Made by a program: the position numbers and the translations under genes. The notes beneath the pieces are model-generated. The model had not been told where the DNA came from and searched no databases. It saw only the letters and a program-made list of their open reading frames with translations. This document shows, piece by piece, positions 26,777 to 35,000 of a stretch of 64,000 nucleotides of DNA. Within the stretch, counting starts at the first letter, position 1. Each line of letters starts with the position of its first letter. The DNA lies in the NCBI GenBank assembly GCA_013824115.1, contig PNNG01000026.1:62001-126000 (forward strand). Reading direction: 5' to 3'. This stretch comes from Sphingobacteriaceae bacterium (GTDB lineage Bacteria; Bacteroidota; Bacteroidia; UBA7662).

Positions 26777-27031
26777 TTAGGAAGCAAGATTAGACTTTGC
26801 CTTGTAATACCGCCATCCATGCCTGCAGGCTGCCACAGTACTTGTTAGCAGCACCAACTTTACCCCAAAGCCATCATGCTGCCACGCACCCATTGAGAGG
26901 AGCATGACGATGGTGAGTAAATAAATCACCGCTGCTCCCAAATCCAGCAATGGTTTGGTTACATAACGCTGAAGTACCAAGTATAGGCCAAGGATGCCGA
27001 TGAGTAACAAAATGAGCTGCACATTGGTCAT
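26777..27031 (-). CDS. Small three-helix membrane protein
   Basis: 84 aa from the ATG at 27031, with three hydrophobic segments (LILLLIGILGLYLVL, AAVIYLLTIVMLLSMGAW, LVLLTSTVAA) and a basic C-terminus. No family recognised. It is the only ORF between cassette B and the metH promoter and is probably real, but support is modest. Confidence 0.5.
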   Translation of the reverse strand: MTNVQLILLLIGILGLYLVLQRYVTKPLLDLGAAVIYLLTIVMLLSMGAWQHDGFGVKLVLLTSTVAACRHGWRYYKAKSNLAS

Positions 27032-27113
27032 GTGGTAAGAAGTTTGCAAATACAAGGTACAAACAAGATGTTGTTTTACCTGAGTTTTTTTGATTTATCC
27101 TGCCAAGCCATTG

Positions 27114-27145
27114 TTTGGCATTTTGAAACTTCTGCCTTACTTTTG
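27114..27145 (+). promoter_or_regulatory. Promoter of the SAM riboswitch-metH transcript
   Basis: TTTG (27114-27117), a 20-base spacer and TACTTTTG (27138-27145) match the Bacteroidota -33/-7 consensus exactly. Transcription would start at about 27150, directly before the riboswitch P1 helix. Confidence 0.8.
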
Positions 27146-27150
27146 CATCA

Positions 27151-27277
27151 GCTTATCCAGAAGGACGGAGGGAACGGCCCTACGAAGTCCTGGCAACCGC
27201 AGCGTGAGACACTTGCCTCGCGTTGGCCTGGTGCCAATTCCGCTGCCACTAACAAATACTTGAGGCAGGAGATGAGC
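27151..27277 (+). ncRNA. SAM-I riboswitch (S-box leader)
   Basis: The conserved elements appear in order: GCTTATCCAG, GGAGGGAACGGCCC, ACGAAGTCCTGGCAACC, GTGCCAATTCC, and a closing GATGAGC. P1 forms between GCTTATC (27151-27157) and GATGAGC (27271-27277). The aptamer binds S-adenosylmethionine and should turn metH off when SAM is plentiful. The match to the S-box consensus is unmistakable. Confidence 0.95.
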
Positions 27278-27343
27278 AGGCAGTAATCAGCTAAAAAGGG
27301 CTGTGTGCTACTTGCAAGTCGGTACCCGAATCCTTCGGGGATG

Positions 27344-27370
27344 AGCTAAACGAAACGTTTGGCTTTTTTT
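27344..27370 (+). terminator. Riboswitch-controlled terminator abutting the metH start
   Basis: AGCTAAACG (27344-27352) pairs with CGTTTGGCT (27356-27364), one G-U pair, loop AAA, followed by a T-run to 27370. The metH ATG starts at 27371. A second copy of GATGAGC (27340-27346) overlaps the 5' arm and could pair with the P1 5' strand when SAM is absent. Confidence 0.85.
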
Positions 27371-30300
27371 ATGCAGTACGATATTCAAGAAGAAGTAAAA
27401 AAGCGCATCCTGGTGCTCGATGGCGCCATGGGAACGCAAATTCAGAACTACAAACTCACGGAGGCCGATTACCGCGGCAGCCGCTTTGCCGACTGGCCGT
27501 CGGACCTCAAGGGCAACAACGAGCTCTTGTCGCTCACCCAGCCACACATCATCGGAAACATCCACCGCGCCTATTTTGAGGCAGGTGCCGACATTGCCGA
27601 AACCAATACCTTCAATGCCCAGCGCATTTCGATGGCCGATTATGGCATGGAGGAGCTGAGCTACGAACTCAATTACGCCTCGGCCCAACTGGCACGCCAA
27701 GTGGCCGATGAATTCACAGCTGCCAATCCCGCCAAGCCGCGCTTCGTAGCCGGTGCCATGGGCCCTACCAACCGCACGGCCAGTATCAGTCCCGATGTGA
27801 ACAACCCCGGCTACCGCGCTATCGTTTTCGACGACCTGGTGGCTGCCTATTACGAACAAATCCGCGGCTTGGTCGACGGTGGGGTAGATGCCCTGCTGGT
27901 AGAAACCATTTTCGATACGTTGAATGCCAAGGCGGCGCTTTATGCCATCGACCAATATTTCCGCGACCACCAACGTGCACCGCTGCCCATCATGGTGAGC
28001 GGTACCATTACCGACAACAGTGGCCGTACGTTAAGCGGACAAACCGTGGAGGCATTCCTTTATTCAATGTCGCATTTGCCCTTGTTGAGCATCGGTTTGA
28101 ACTGCGCTTTGGGAGCAGCCCAAATGCGTCCGCACTTGCAGGCCTTGTCGAAAGCTGCCAAATTCCGCATTTCGGCCCACCCCAACGCGGGTTTGCCCAA
28201 TGCTTTTGGCGAGTACGATGAGAGTCCAGCCATGATGCGTGCCCACATCAAAGACTTCCTCGACAACAATTTTGTAAACATCATCGGTGGGTGTTGCGGC
28301 ACCTCGCCCGACCACATCCGAGAAATTGCGGCGGAGGCGGCTCTGCATCAGCCTCGGACCATGCCTGCCTTGGAGCCGGTGATGCACCTCAGTGGTTTGG
28401 AGCCGGTGAGCATCACCAAGCAGACCAATTTTGTGAACGTGGGTGAGCGTACCAACGTGACCGGTTCGCGTATGTTTGCCCGCCTCATTAAAGAAGAAAA
28501 GTACGACGAAGCCGTGGAAGTTGCCCGCCAGCAGGTGGAAAACGGCGCGCAGGTCATCGACGTGAACTTCGATGAAGGCATGCTCGACTCCGAAGCCGCC
28601 ATGACCCTCTTCCTCAACCTCATTGCCGCCGAGCCCGACATTGCCCGGGTGCCGGTGATGATCGACTCTTCCAAATGGAGCGTGATCGAAGCAGGATTGA
28701 AGTGTGTGCAAGGCAAGGCCATTGTGAATTCCATCTCGCTCAAAGAAGGAGAGGAGCGCTTCCGCTACTACGCCCATCAGGTGCGCGCTTATGGTGCCGC
28801 CGTGATAGTGATGGCATTTGACGAGCAGGGCCAAGCCGATAGTTATGAGCGCCGCACCGAAATCTGCCAGCGCGCCTACAACATCCTGGTGAATGAAATT
28901 GGCTTTCCAGCTGAAGACATCATTTTCGATCCCAACATCCTCACCGTTGCAACGGGCATTGAGGAACACAACAATTACGCGGTCGATTTTATAAAAGCTA
29001 CGCGCTGGATCAAGGAAAACCTGCCCGGCGCCAAGGTAAGCGGCGGGGTGAGCAACATCAGCTTCAGTTTCCGCGGCAACGACAAAGTGCGCGAAGCCAT
29101 GCATGCCGCCTTTTTGTACCACGCCATTCAAGCAGGTATGGACATGGGCATTGTGAATGCCGGCCAAATCGAAGTGTACGAAGAAATAGATAAAGAGCTG
29201 CTTCAGCATGTGGAAGACGTGCTGTTGAACCGCAGGGAGGATTCCACCGAACGCCTCATCCAGCTGGCCGAACAATACAAAGGTGGCAAAGGCAAAGAAG
29301 CCGCTGCCAAAGACGAGACCTGGCGCCTTGAACCCGTACAAACACGCCTTACCCACGCCTTGGTGAAAGGCATTGATGAATACATTGATGTGGACGTGGA
29401 AGAAGCCCGTCACCAATTCAGCAAGCCGCTTCAGGTGATTGAAGGGCCCTTGATGGCCGGTATGAACGTGGTAGGCGACCTTTTTGGCGCCGGCAAGATG
29501 TTTTTGCCGCAGGTAGTAAAAAGCGCCAGGGTAATGAAAAAGGCCGTAGCCTATCTAATGCCCTATCTCGAAGCAGAAAAGCTGGCTAACCCAAGTGAAA
29601 ACCAGCAAGCCAAGGGTAAAATTCTGATGGCAACGGTAAAAGGTGATGTACACGACATCGGCAAAAACATCGTGGGTGTGGTGCTGCAGTGTAACAATTA
29701 CGATGTAGTAGATCTCGGTGTGATGGTAAGCTGCGAAAAAATTCTCCAAGCGGCCATTGAGCATGAGGTGGATGTGATTGGCCTTTCGGGCCTCATTACC
29801 CCTTCACTCGACGAAATGGTGTTTGTAGCTTCCGAAATGGAGCGTTTGGGCATTAAAAAGCCTTTGTTGATAGGCGGTGCTACCACCTCCAGAGCGCATA
29901 CTGCTGTGAAAATAGCTCCTGTTTTCAATGGCACAGTGGTACATGTACTCGATGCCAGTCGCTCTGTGCCGGTGGTAAGTTCGCTGCTCAGTCACGAGCA
30001 GCGGGATGCTTTTGCCGCCAATACCAAGGTGGAATACGACAAACTGCGTGAGGGCTATTTGAGTCGTGGCCGCGAAAAGGCCATGCTGACCATCGACCAA
30101 GCCCGCGCCAACCGCTTCCCCATCGATTGGAAGGCCGAAGATTTGGCGGTTCCTGCTCAGCCCGGTATCCACGAATTCCGGAATTACCCGCTCGAAACGC
30201 TGGTAAATTACATCGACTGGACGCCCTTCTTCCAGGCTTGGGAATTGCATGGCAGGTACCCCAATATCCTGCACGACGAGGTAGTGGGAGAAGCTGCTAC

Positions 30301-31597
30301 CAAGCTCTTCGAAGACGCACAACACATGCTCAAGGCCATTGTGAAGGAGCAATGGCTGGATGCGCGGGCGGTTTTTGGTCTGTTTGGGGCCAATGCGGAA
30401 GGGGATGATATCGTTTTAGCCTCACCCCCGGCCCCTCTCCAGAGGAGAGGGGAGAGTGATTTTGGTAGCGAGAATAATGATACTGAACGAGGTGAAAAAG
30501 GTAGAAAGTCGAATGTGTTTAAGGCTTCACCTGATGCTTACGGCTTCCTCAAGCCTATTGCACGCGAGTTTAGAAAGGAAATGACACCTGCAGAAGAATT
30601 GCTCTGGAAGCACGTTCGGAATAGCCAACTTGGACATAAAATCAGAAGGCAGCATATCATTGAGAACTACGTTGTTGATTTTGTTTGCATTCAGAAGAGG
30701 TTGGTGATTGAGCTTGATGGCGGGGTTCATGCTTCACAAATAGAAGCAGATCGTCAGCGCGAATTGGATTTGAACGGCAAAGGATTTCAAATCATCCGTT
30801 TTACGAATGAGCAGGTTTTTGCTGATTTGGCAAAGGTGATAAATGAAATCAAATCAGAATTGGATAGCCGGCCGAATGTTGATGGAATTGATAATTATCA
30901 CGATGAATCGGATTTTGAAGGAACTCTTAAAAGCGCAGAGGAAGCTAGCGCCCCTCTCCCCTGGAGAGGGGATGGGGGTGAGGCTGAACCTTTCCGCTTT
31001 TTGAGTTTGAGGCAACAAGCCAAAAAAGCCGATGGCCTTCCCAATCTCGCCCTTTCCGATTTTGTAGCCCCCAAAGAAAGCGGCTTGCAAGACCATTTTG
31101 GTTTGTTTGCCGTGGGTGTATTTGGTGCGGAGGAGCGCGTAAATGAAATGAAAGCCGCCCACGATGACTACAACGCCATCCTGTTACAATCGCTTTCCGA
31201 TCGTTTGGCCGAAGCCTTTGCAGAGCATTTACATGAGCGTGTACGTAAAGAATATTGGGGTTACGAGCCGCAAGAACAACTCAGCAACGATGACCTCATC
31301 GCCGAAAAATACCGCGGCATTCGACCTGCCCCAGGTTACCCTGCTTGTCCCGACCACCTCGACAAACGTACCCTCTGGAACGTGCTGCAGGTGGAAAAAA
31401 GAATTGGCCTGACCCTCACCGAATCGATGGCCATGTGGCCTGCCGCTGCGGTGAGTGGCTATTACCTTGCCCATCCTCAATCAAAGTATTTCGGAGTTGG
31501 TAAAATCGACAAAGACCAGGTAGAGGACTACGCCCAGCGCCGAGGAGTATCCTTGAAAGAGGCTGAAAAGTGGTTAGCGCCAGCGTTGAATTATTGA
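27371..31597 (+). CDS. metH: Cobalamin-dependent methionine synthase with in-frame DUF559 insertion
   Basis: Transfers a methyl group from methyltetrahydrofolate through cobalamin to homocysteine. The order is homocysteine domain (about 1-330; Zn Cys residues in GLNCALGA and GGCCGTSP), pterin domain (about 350-620; [13 protein letters not shown]), B12 domain (about 650-890; [10 protein letters not shown], whose His ligates cobalt) and SAM-activation domain ([12 protein letters not shown]). Total length is 1408 aa; the family norm is about 1220. The excess of about 190 residues is one block (about 1016-1205) within the activation domain, between EGDDI and [10 protein letters not shown], encoding a DUF559 endonuclease domain flanked by inverted repeats. 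The frame is unbroken. ATG 27371 follows the riboswitch terminator; the TTG at 27359 is unlikely. Activity with the insertion cannot be judged from sequence. Confidence 0.96.
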   Translation: MQYDIQEEVKKRILVLDGAMGTQIQNYKLTEADYRGSRFADWPSDLKGNNELLSLTQPHIIGNIHRAYFEAGADIAETNTFNAQRISMADYGMEELSYELNYASAQLARQVADEFTAANPAKPRFVAGAMGPTNRTASISPDVNNPGYRAIVFDDLVAAYYEQIRGLVDGGVDALLVETIFDTLNAKAALYAIDQYFRDHQRAPLPIMVSGTITDNSGRTLSGQTVEAFLYSMSHLPLLSIGLNCALGAAQMRPHLQALSKAAKFRISAHPNAGLPNAFGEYDESPAMMRAHIKDFLDNNFVNIIGGCCGTSPDHIREIAAEAALHQPRTMPALEPVMHLSGLEPVSITKQTNFVNVGERTNVTGSRMFARLIKEEKYDEAVEVARQQVENGAQVIDVNFDEGMLDSEAAMTLFLNLIAAEPDIARVPVMIDSSKWSVIEAGLKCVQGKAIVNSISLKEGEERFRYYAHQVRAYGAAVIVMAFDEQGQADSYERRTEICQRAYNILVNEIGFPAEDIIFDPNILTVATGIEEHNNYAVDFIKATRWIKENLPGAKVSGGVSNISFSFRGNDKVREAMHAAFLYHAIQAGMDMGIVNAGQIEVYEEIDKELLQHVEDVLLNRREDSTERLIQLAEQYKGGKGKEAAAKDETWRLEPVQTRLTHALVKGIDEYIDVDVEEARHQFSKPLQVIEGPLMAGMNVVGDLFGAGKMFLPQVVKSARVMKKAVAYLMPYLEAEKLANPSENQQAKGKILMATVKGDVHDIGKNIVGVVLQCNNYDVVDLGVMVSCEKILQAAIEHEVDVIGLSGLITPSLDEMVFVASEMERLGIKKPLLIGGATTSRAHTAVKIAPVFNGTVVHVLDASRSVPVVSSLLSHEQRDAFAANTKVEYDKLREGYLSRGREKAMLTIDQARANRFPIDWKAEDLAVPAQPGIHEFRNYPLETLVNYIDWTPFFQAWELHGRYPNILHDEVVGEAATKLFEDAQHMLKAIVKEQWLDARAVFGLFGANAEGDDIVLASPPAPLQRRGESDFGSENNDTERGEKGRKSNVFKASPDAYGFLKPIAREFRKEMTPAEELLWKHVRNSQLGHKIRRQHIIENYVVDFVCIQKRLVIELDGGVHASQIEADRQRELDLNGKGFQIIRFTNEQVFADLAKVINEIKSELDSRPNVDGIDNYHDESDFEGTLKSAEEASAPLPWRGDGGEAEPFRFLSLRQQAKKADGLPNLALSDFVAPKESGLQDHFGLFAVGVFGAEERVNEMKAAHDDYNAILLQSLSDRLAEAFAEHLHERVRKEYWGYEPQEQLSNDDLIAEKYRGIRPAPGYPACPDHLDKRTLWNVLQVEKRIGLTLTESMAMWPAAAVSGYYLAHPQSKYFGVGKIDKDQVEDYAQRRGVSLKEAEKWLAPALNY
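30418..30452. repeat. Left terminal repeat of the DUF559 cassette
   Basis: 12-bp terminal sequence AGCCTCACCCCC, then a 9-bp hairpin CCCCTCTCC (30432-30440), loop AGA, GGAGAGGGG (30444-30452). Translated in the metH frame it reads [12 protein letters not shown]. Confidence 0.9.
30951..30985. repeat. Right terminal repeat of the DUF559 cassette
   Basis: Inverted copy of the left end: hairpin CCCCTCTCC (30951-30959), loop CCT, GGAGAGGGG (30963-30971), then GGGGGTGAGGCT (30974-30985). Both inner stems and outer 12 bases match the left end exactly. Confidence 0.9.
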
Positions 31598-31624
31598 AAC
31601 ACAGAGTTCACGGAGGCCACAGAG
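31597..31624. repeat. Left CACGGAG repeat
   Basis: AAACACAGAG followed by TTCACGGAGGCCACAGAG. It is inverted relative to the right-hand copy at 32157-32188, with three mismatches over about 25 bases. Confidence 0.8.
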
Positions 31625-31708
31625 AGTTTGACGACAAGTGTTTATCAAAATAAATTGCGGAATTTGAAATAAAGGAATCTGCGAAATTGCTGGTCTAAAA
31701 TTGAACTA

Positions 31709-32089
31709 ATGGACAAGCTTGTATGTGCAGAATTAACAGATAAGGTGCTAGGGGCAGCAATCAGTGTTCATCGGCAACTCGGACCGGGTTTACTGGAGAC
31801 TGCTTACAAGTTTGCCCTGAAGTATGAATTGGATGAAAGAAAAATAAAATATCAAACAGAAATACCAATCCCAATGATTTACAAGGGACAAAAGCTGGAT
31901 TGTGGTTATAGGGCTGATTTTTTGATTGAGGATCATTTGATTCTTGAGCTTAAAGCCGCCGAGCACATGCATAATCTTTTCAAAGCCCAGTTGATGACCT
32001 ATTTACGTTTGTCGGAAAGAAGGGTAGGACTGCTCATAAACTTTAACACTGAACTTTTAAAAAATGGAGTAATACGTTTAGTCATTTAG
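31709..32089 (+). CDS. GxxExxY family protein (PD-(D/E)XK-like)
   Basis: 126 aa, typical of the family. The signature GPGLLETAY is present near residue 30, and DFLIEDHLILELK gives the D-x9-E-x-K arrangement of PD-(D/E)XK nucleases. No signal or membrane segment. In Bacteroidota these ORFs are frequent orphans flanked by CACGGAG-type repeats, as here. The biochemical role is unproven; a nuclease is inferred from fold motifs. It lies between metH and metF without any evident link to methionine metabolism. Confidence 0.9.
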   Translation: MDKLVCAELTDKVLGAAISVHRQLGPGLLETAYKFALKYELDERKIKYQTEIPIPMIYKGQKLDCGYRADFLIEDHLILELKAAEHMHNLFKAQLMTYLRLSERRVGLLINFNTELLKNGVIRLVI

Positions 32090-32102
32090 AATTCCCCGTG
32101 CA

Positions 32103-32244
32103 CTCGGTGACCTCCGTGTTGAACCATCGCGAAGCCTCACAGCCATCTGAAGTTATCTCTGTAGCCTCCGTGACCTCCGTGTTTAACCCATAAGACCACC
32201 TCGCACACCCTTCTCCGTGACCTCCGTGACCTCCGTGTTTAACC
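32103..32244. repeat. Right CACGGAG repeat array
   Basis: Three tandem-related copies: 32103-32125, 32157-32188 and 32213-32244, each ending in CCTCCGTGTTKAACC. All are inverted relative to the left copy. The last ends 3 bases before the metF ATG and so forms its leader. Confidence 0.85.
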
Positions 32245-32247
32245 AAG

Positions 32248-33201
32248 ATGAAAATTACAGAACACATAAAATCAGCAACCAATACCCTCTTTTCGTTTGA
32301 AATCCTTCCTCCGTTAAAAGGGCAAGACATCAAGCAGATTTACGCCGGCATTGAGCCCTTGATGGAGTTCAATCCGCCCTTCATTGATGTGACCTACCAC
32401 CGTGAGGAGTTCATCATGAAACCCGTCTCCGATGGTACTTTCAGGCGCATCACCACCCGCAAACGTCCAGGAACGGTAGCCATTTGTGCGGCCATTATGA
32501 ACAAATTTAAGGTCGATGCTGTGCCGCACCTCATTTGTGGGGGCTTCAACCGCGAAGAGACCGAAAATGCCCTCATCGACCTGCACTTTTTGGGCATCGA
32601 CAATGTATTGGTATTGCGAGGCGATAATCTCAAGCACGAAACGGTATTCACTCCTGAGCCTGATGGTAATGCCAATGCCTTGGAACTTTTGTTGCAGGTG
32701 AAAGAAATGAACAATGGCATTTACCTCGATGAAGACCTTGTGAATCCGGTGGCAACCGATTTTTGCATTGGCGTAGCAGGTTATCCCGAAAAGCACCAGG
32801 ATGCCCCCAATTTGAAGTCGGATTTGCAATGGCTGAAAAAAAAGGTAGATGCTGGTGCCGAGTTCATTACCACGCAGATGTTCTTCGATAACAAGGCCTA
32901 TTTCGACTTTTTGGAAAAGTGCAAGAAACTGAATATCGACATTCCAATCATTCCGGGCATCAAGCCCATAGCAACCAAAAAGCAGCTAACGGTTTTGCCC
33001 AAAATATTTCACATTGACATTCCTGAAGCGCTTTCGGATGCTGTTGAAAAGGCCAAAGACGACAAGCAAGTGAAGGAAATAGGCATTGAATGGGCCATTC
33101 AGCAATGCAAAGAGCTCAAGGCTGCTGGCGTACCCGTATTGCATTTTTACACCATGGGTCGCAGTGAAGCCACCAAAGCTATTGCACAGCAAGTGTTTTG
33201 A
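32248..33201 (+). CDS. metF: 5,10-methylenetetrahydrofolate reductase
   Basis: 317 aa. Reduces methylene-THF to methyl-THF, the methyl donor for MetH, using FAD. The N-terminal LFSFEILPPLKG carries the catalytic Glu; VLVLRGD, FITTQMFFDNKAYF and IPIIPGIKPI are family signatures. Length is normal for a bacterial MetF. It follows metH in the same direction, as expected for a methionine unit, but the GxxExxY cassette now separates them and supplies the bases just before the start. A small membrane-protein gene starts 14 bases after its stop. Confidence 0.97.
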   Translation: MKITEHIKSATNTLFSFEILPPLKGQDIKQIYAGIEPLMEFNPPFIDVTYHREEFIMKPVSDGTFRRITTRKRPGTVAICAAIMNKFKVDAVPHLICGGFNREETENALIDLHFLGIDNVLVLRGDNLKHETVFTPEPDGNANALELLLQVKEMNNGIYLDEDLVNPVATDFCIGVAGYPEKHQDAPNLKSDLQWLKKKVDAGAEFITTQMFFDNKAYFDFLEKCKKLNIDIPIIPGIKPIATKKQLTVLPKIFHIDIPEALSDAVEKAKDDKQVKEIGIEWAIQQCKELKAAGVPVLHFYTMGRSEATKAIAQQVF

Positions 33202-33215
33202 TTGTATTTTGCAAC

Positions 33216-33605
33216 ATGGAAAATGCTAAAAAGTCAACCGGAAGAATAGATAAAGCAGGTCTCGGCTATGGATTATTCATTGTGGGCATTACAGCTGCTT
33301 TTTTTGAATTGGCATTCAGCGGCAAACTGTCGTTAAGCTTGCTGCTTGTTGGTGCAGGCGTAGTGCTTTTGGGCCTTTTCGACCGTATAACCTTATTGCA
33401 AATGATTTTTCCTTTCAGGCTCGATAGTGGTAAAAACTCTGCTCGCTATTTGGGTCTGATGGGTATTGTGACTTACACCTTGAGCTATGCCCAAGGATGG
33501 GTAGATCATCCCGATTACCCTTTGTTCACCGGATTGCTGCTTATTGCTGCATCCGCCAGCTGGTACCTCATTCGTTTGGTCAAATTTGGTGAACGAGGAT
33601 TATAA
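33216..33605 (+). CDS. Small multi-pass membrane protein
   Basis: 129 aa from the ATG at 33216, with four hydrophobic segments (GYGLFIVGITAAFFELAF, LLLVGAGVVLLGLF, YLGLMGIVTYTLSYA, LFTGLLLIAASASWYLI). No named family is recognised. It is immediately downstream of metF and ends at a terminator, so it is probably on the metF transcript. Confidence 0.7.
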   Translation: MENAKKSTGRIDKAGLGYGLFIVGITAAFFELAFSGKLSLSLLLVGAGVVLLGLFDRITLLQMIFPFRLDSGKNSARYLGLMGIVTYTLSYAQGWVDHPDYPLFTGLLLIAASASWYLIRLVKFGERGL

Positions 33606-33624
33606 AGCCAGCCAATATTTCATA

Positions 33625-33658
33625 AAAAAGCCCGATTCAATGAAGATTCGGGCTTTTT
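33625..33658. terminator. Bidirectional terminator between the metF unit and serS
   Basis: AAAAAGCCCGA (33625-33635) pairs with TCGGGCTTTTT (33648-33658). A/T tails on both sides serve the two convergent transcripts. Confidence 0.9.
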
Positions 33659-33674
33659 AATTTATTGCCAACAA

Positions 33675-34952
33675 TTACTTGGTGATGTACTCAAAGCCCG
33701 TGTAAGGCACCAAGGCTTTGGGGATGCGGATGCCTTGTGGCGTTTGGTGATTTTCGAGCATGGCAGCCACAATGCGAGGCAAGGCCATGGCTGAGCCGTT
33801 GAGGGTATGAGCCAGATAGTTTTTGCCGTCGGCCGCTTTGTAGCGCAACTTCAGGCGATTGGCTTGAAAACTCTCAAAGTTGCTCACCGAACTTACTTCG
33901 AGCCAACGACCCTGCGCTGCGCTCCACACTTCAAAGTCGTAGGTAAGGGCAGAGGCAAAGCTCATGTCGCCACCACAAAGACGCAAAACCCGGTAAGGCA
34001 ATTCGAGCGATTCAACCAGTTTTGCTACGTGGTTGCGCATTCGTTCCAAAACTTCGTAGCTATTGTCGGGATGAGCGAGTTCTACAATTTCCACCTTATC
34101 AAATTGGTGCAGTCGGTTCAAGCCGCGCACATCTTTGCCATATGAACCTGCTTCACGACGGAAACAAGGGGTATAGGCTGTATTTTGAACGGGAAAATCG
34201 CTCTCCTTCAAAATCACATCACGATATAAATTGGTTACAGGTACTTCGGCGGTGGGTGCCAAGTATAGGTTGTCGATGGTGGCATGGTACATTTGGCCTT
34301 CTTTATCGGGCAACTGTCCAGTACCAAAGCCAGAATCTTCATTCACCAAAATGGGTGGCTGAACCTCGAGGTATCCGGCAGCCGTATTTTGATCTAAGAA
34401 ATAATTGATAAGGGCACGTTGGAGCTTGGCGCCTTGACCTTTATATACAGGAAAGCCTGCGCCAGTAACCTTCACGCCTAATTCAAAATCAATGATGCCA
34501 TATTCGGTAGTCAGTTCCCAATGTGGTTTGGCATCGGCCGACAACTCCGGTAATGTGGGTACCTGAAAAACCACTTCGTTATCCTCAGGTGTTTTTCCTG
34601 CGGGTACCGAGGCATGCGGTAAATTGGGCAGTTTCACCAGTAGATCCTGTACAAGCTGCTCAGATGTATTCTTTTGTTGTTCTAATTCCTTGGAGGATTC
34701 TTTCAACGCTGCCACTTTGAGTTTCAGCGCCTCGCCTTCAGCTAAATGGCCATTTTTCATCAATTGACCTATTTCGCGAGCCAATTGGTTTTGTTCCGAT
34801 AAAGATTGGTCGAGTTGTGCTTGGAATGCCTTACGCTGATCGTCCGCATCGATGATGCCTTGAACCAGGCTATCGGCCTGCTGCAGGTGTTTGTGTTGTA
34901 AACGAGCAATGACAAGCTCGGGATTTTGACGAATGACAGAAAGTTGTAGCAT
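33675..34952 (-). CDS. serS: Seryl-tRNA synthetase
   Basis: 425 aa, the normal length. Charges tRNA-Ser. The N-terminal antiparallel coiled-coil arm (about 30-105; EQNQLAREIGQLMKNG, KESSKELEQQKN) binds the tRNA long arm. The class II core has motif 2 around YTPCFRREAGSYGKDVRGLNRLHQF and motif 3 around NGSAMALPRIVAAMLENHQ. It has its own putative -7 element upstream and ends convergently at the shared terminator. Confidence 0.98.
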   Translation of the reverse strand: MLQLSVIRQNPELVIARLQHKHLQQADSLVQGIIDADDQRKAFQAQLDQSLSEQNQLAREIGQLMKNGHLAEGEALKLKVAALKESSKELEQQKNTSEQLVQDLLVKLPNLPHASVPAGKTPEDNEVVFQVPTLPELSADAKPHWELTTEYGIIDFELGVKVTGAGFPVYKGQGAKLQRALINYFLDQNTAAGYLEVQPPILVNEDSGFGTGQLPDKEGQMYHATIDNLYLAPTAEVPVTNLYRDVILKESDFPVQNTAYTPCFRREAGSYGKDVRGLNRLHQFDKVEIVELAHPDNSYEVLERMRNHVAKLVESLELPYRVLRLCGGDMSFASALTYDFEVWSAAQGRWLEVSSVSNFESFQANRLKLRYKAADGKNYLAHTLNGSAMALPRIVAAMLENHQTPQGIRIPKALVPYTGFEYITK

Positions 34953-34976
34953 TTTGACAGGCTGAAATTAAGCTTA

Positions 34977-34984
34977 CAAAGCTA
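34977..34984 (-). promoter_or_regulatory. Putative -7 element for serS
   Basis: On the minus strand TAGCTTTG fits TAnnTTTG. No matching TTTG was found at the usual distance upstream, so this is tentative. Confidence 0.4.
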
Positions 34985-35000
34985 CGGATTGCAAGGCAAA

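Larger units (their letters stand above)
30418..30985 (+). mobile_element. DUF559 endonuclease cassette inserted in frame in metH
   Basis: A 568-bp block bounded by exact 12-bp inverted ends (AGCCTCACCCCC at 30418, GGGGGTGAGGCT at 30974), each followed inward by a hairpin. Inside, the host reading frame encodes a complete DUF559 (Vsr-like PD-(D/E)XK) domain: [20 protein letters not shown], then [28 protein letters not shown] and [11 protein letters not shown]. There is no in-frame ATG before the domain, only a GTG at 30515, so it is probably made as part of MetH. No intein splice residues are seen at the borders. Confidence 0.8.
31597..32244. mobile_element. GxxExxY cassette between metH and metF
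   Basis: One ORF bounded by inverted copies of a CACGGAG-rich repeat. The left copy begins at the last base of the metH stop codon, and the right copies run to 3 bases before the metF ATG, so the cassette fills the whole metH-metF gap. Confidence 0.6.

Noticed and set aside
28064-29416. 450-aa frame on the minus strand inside metH
   Set aside because: It is an antisense shadow of the metH coding sequence with no family features.
30418-30985. Intein in metH
   Set aside because: The insert lacks Cys or Ser at its start and His-Asn plus Cys/Ser/Thr at its end, and DUF559 is not a typical intein endonuclease.
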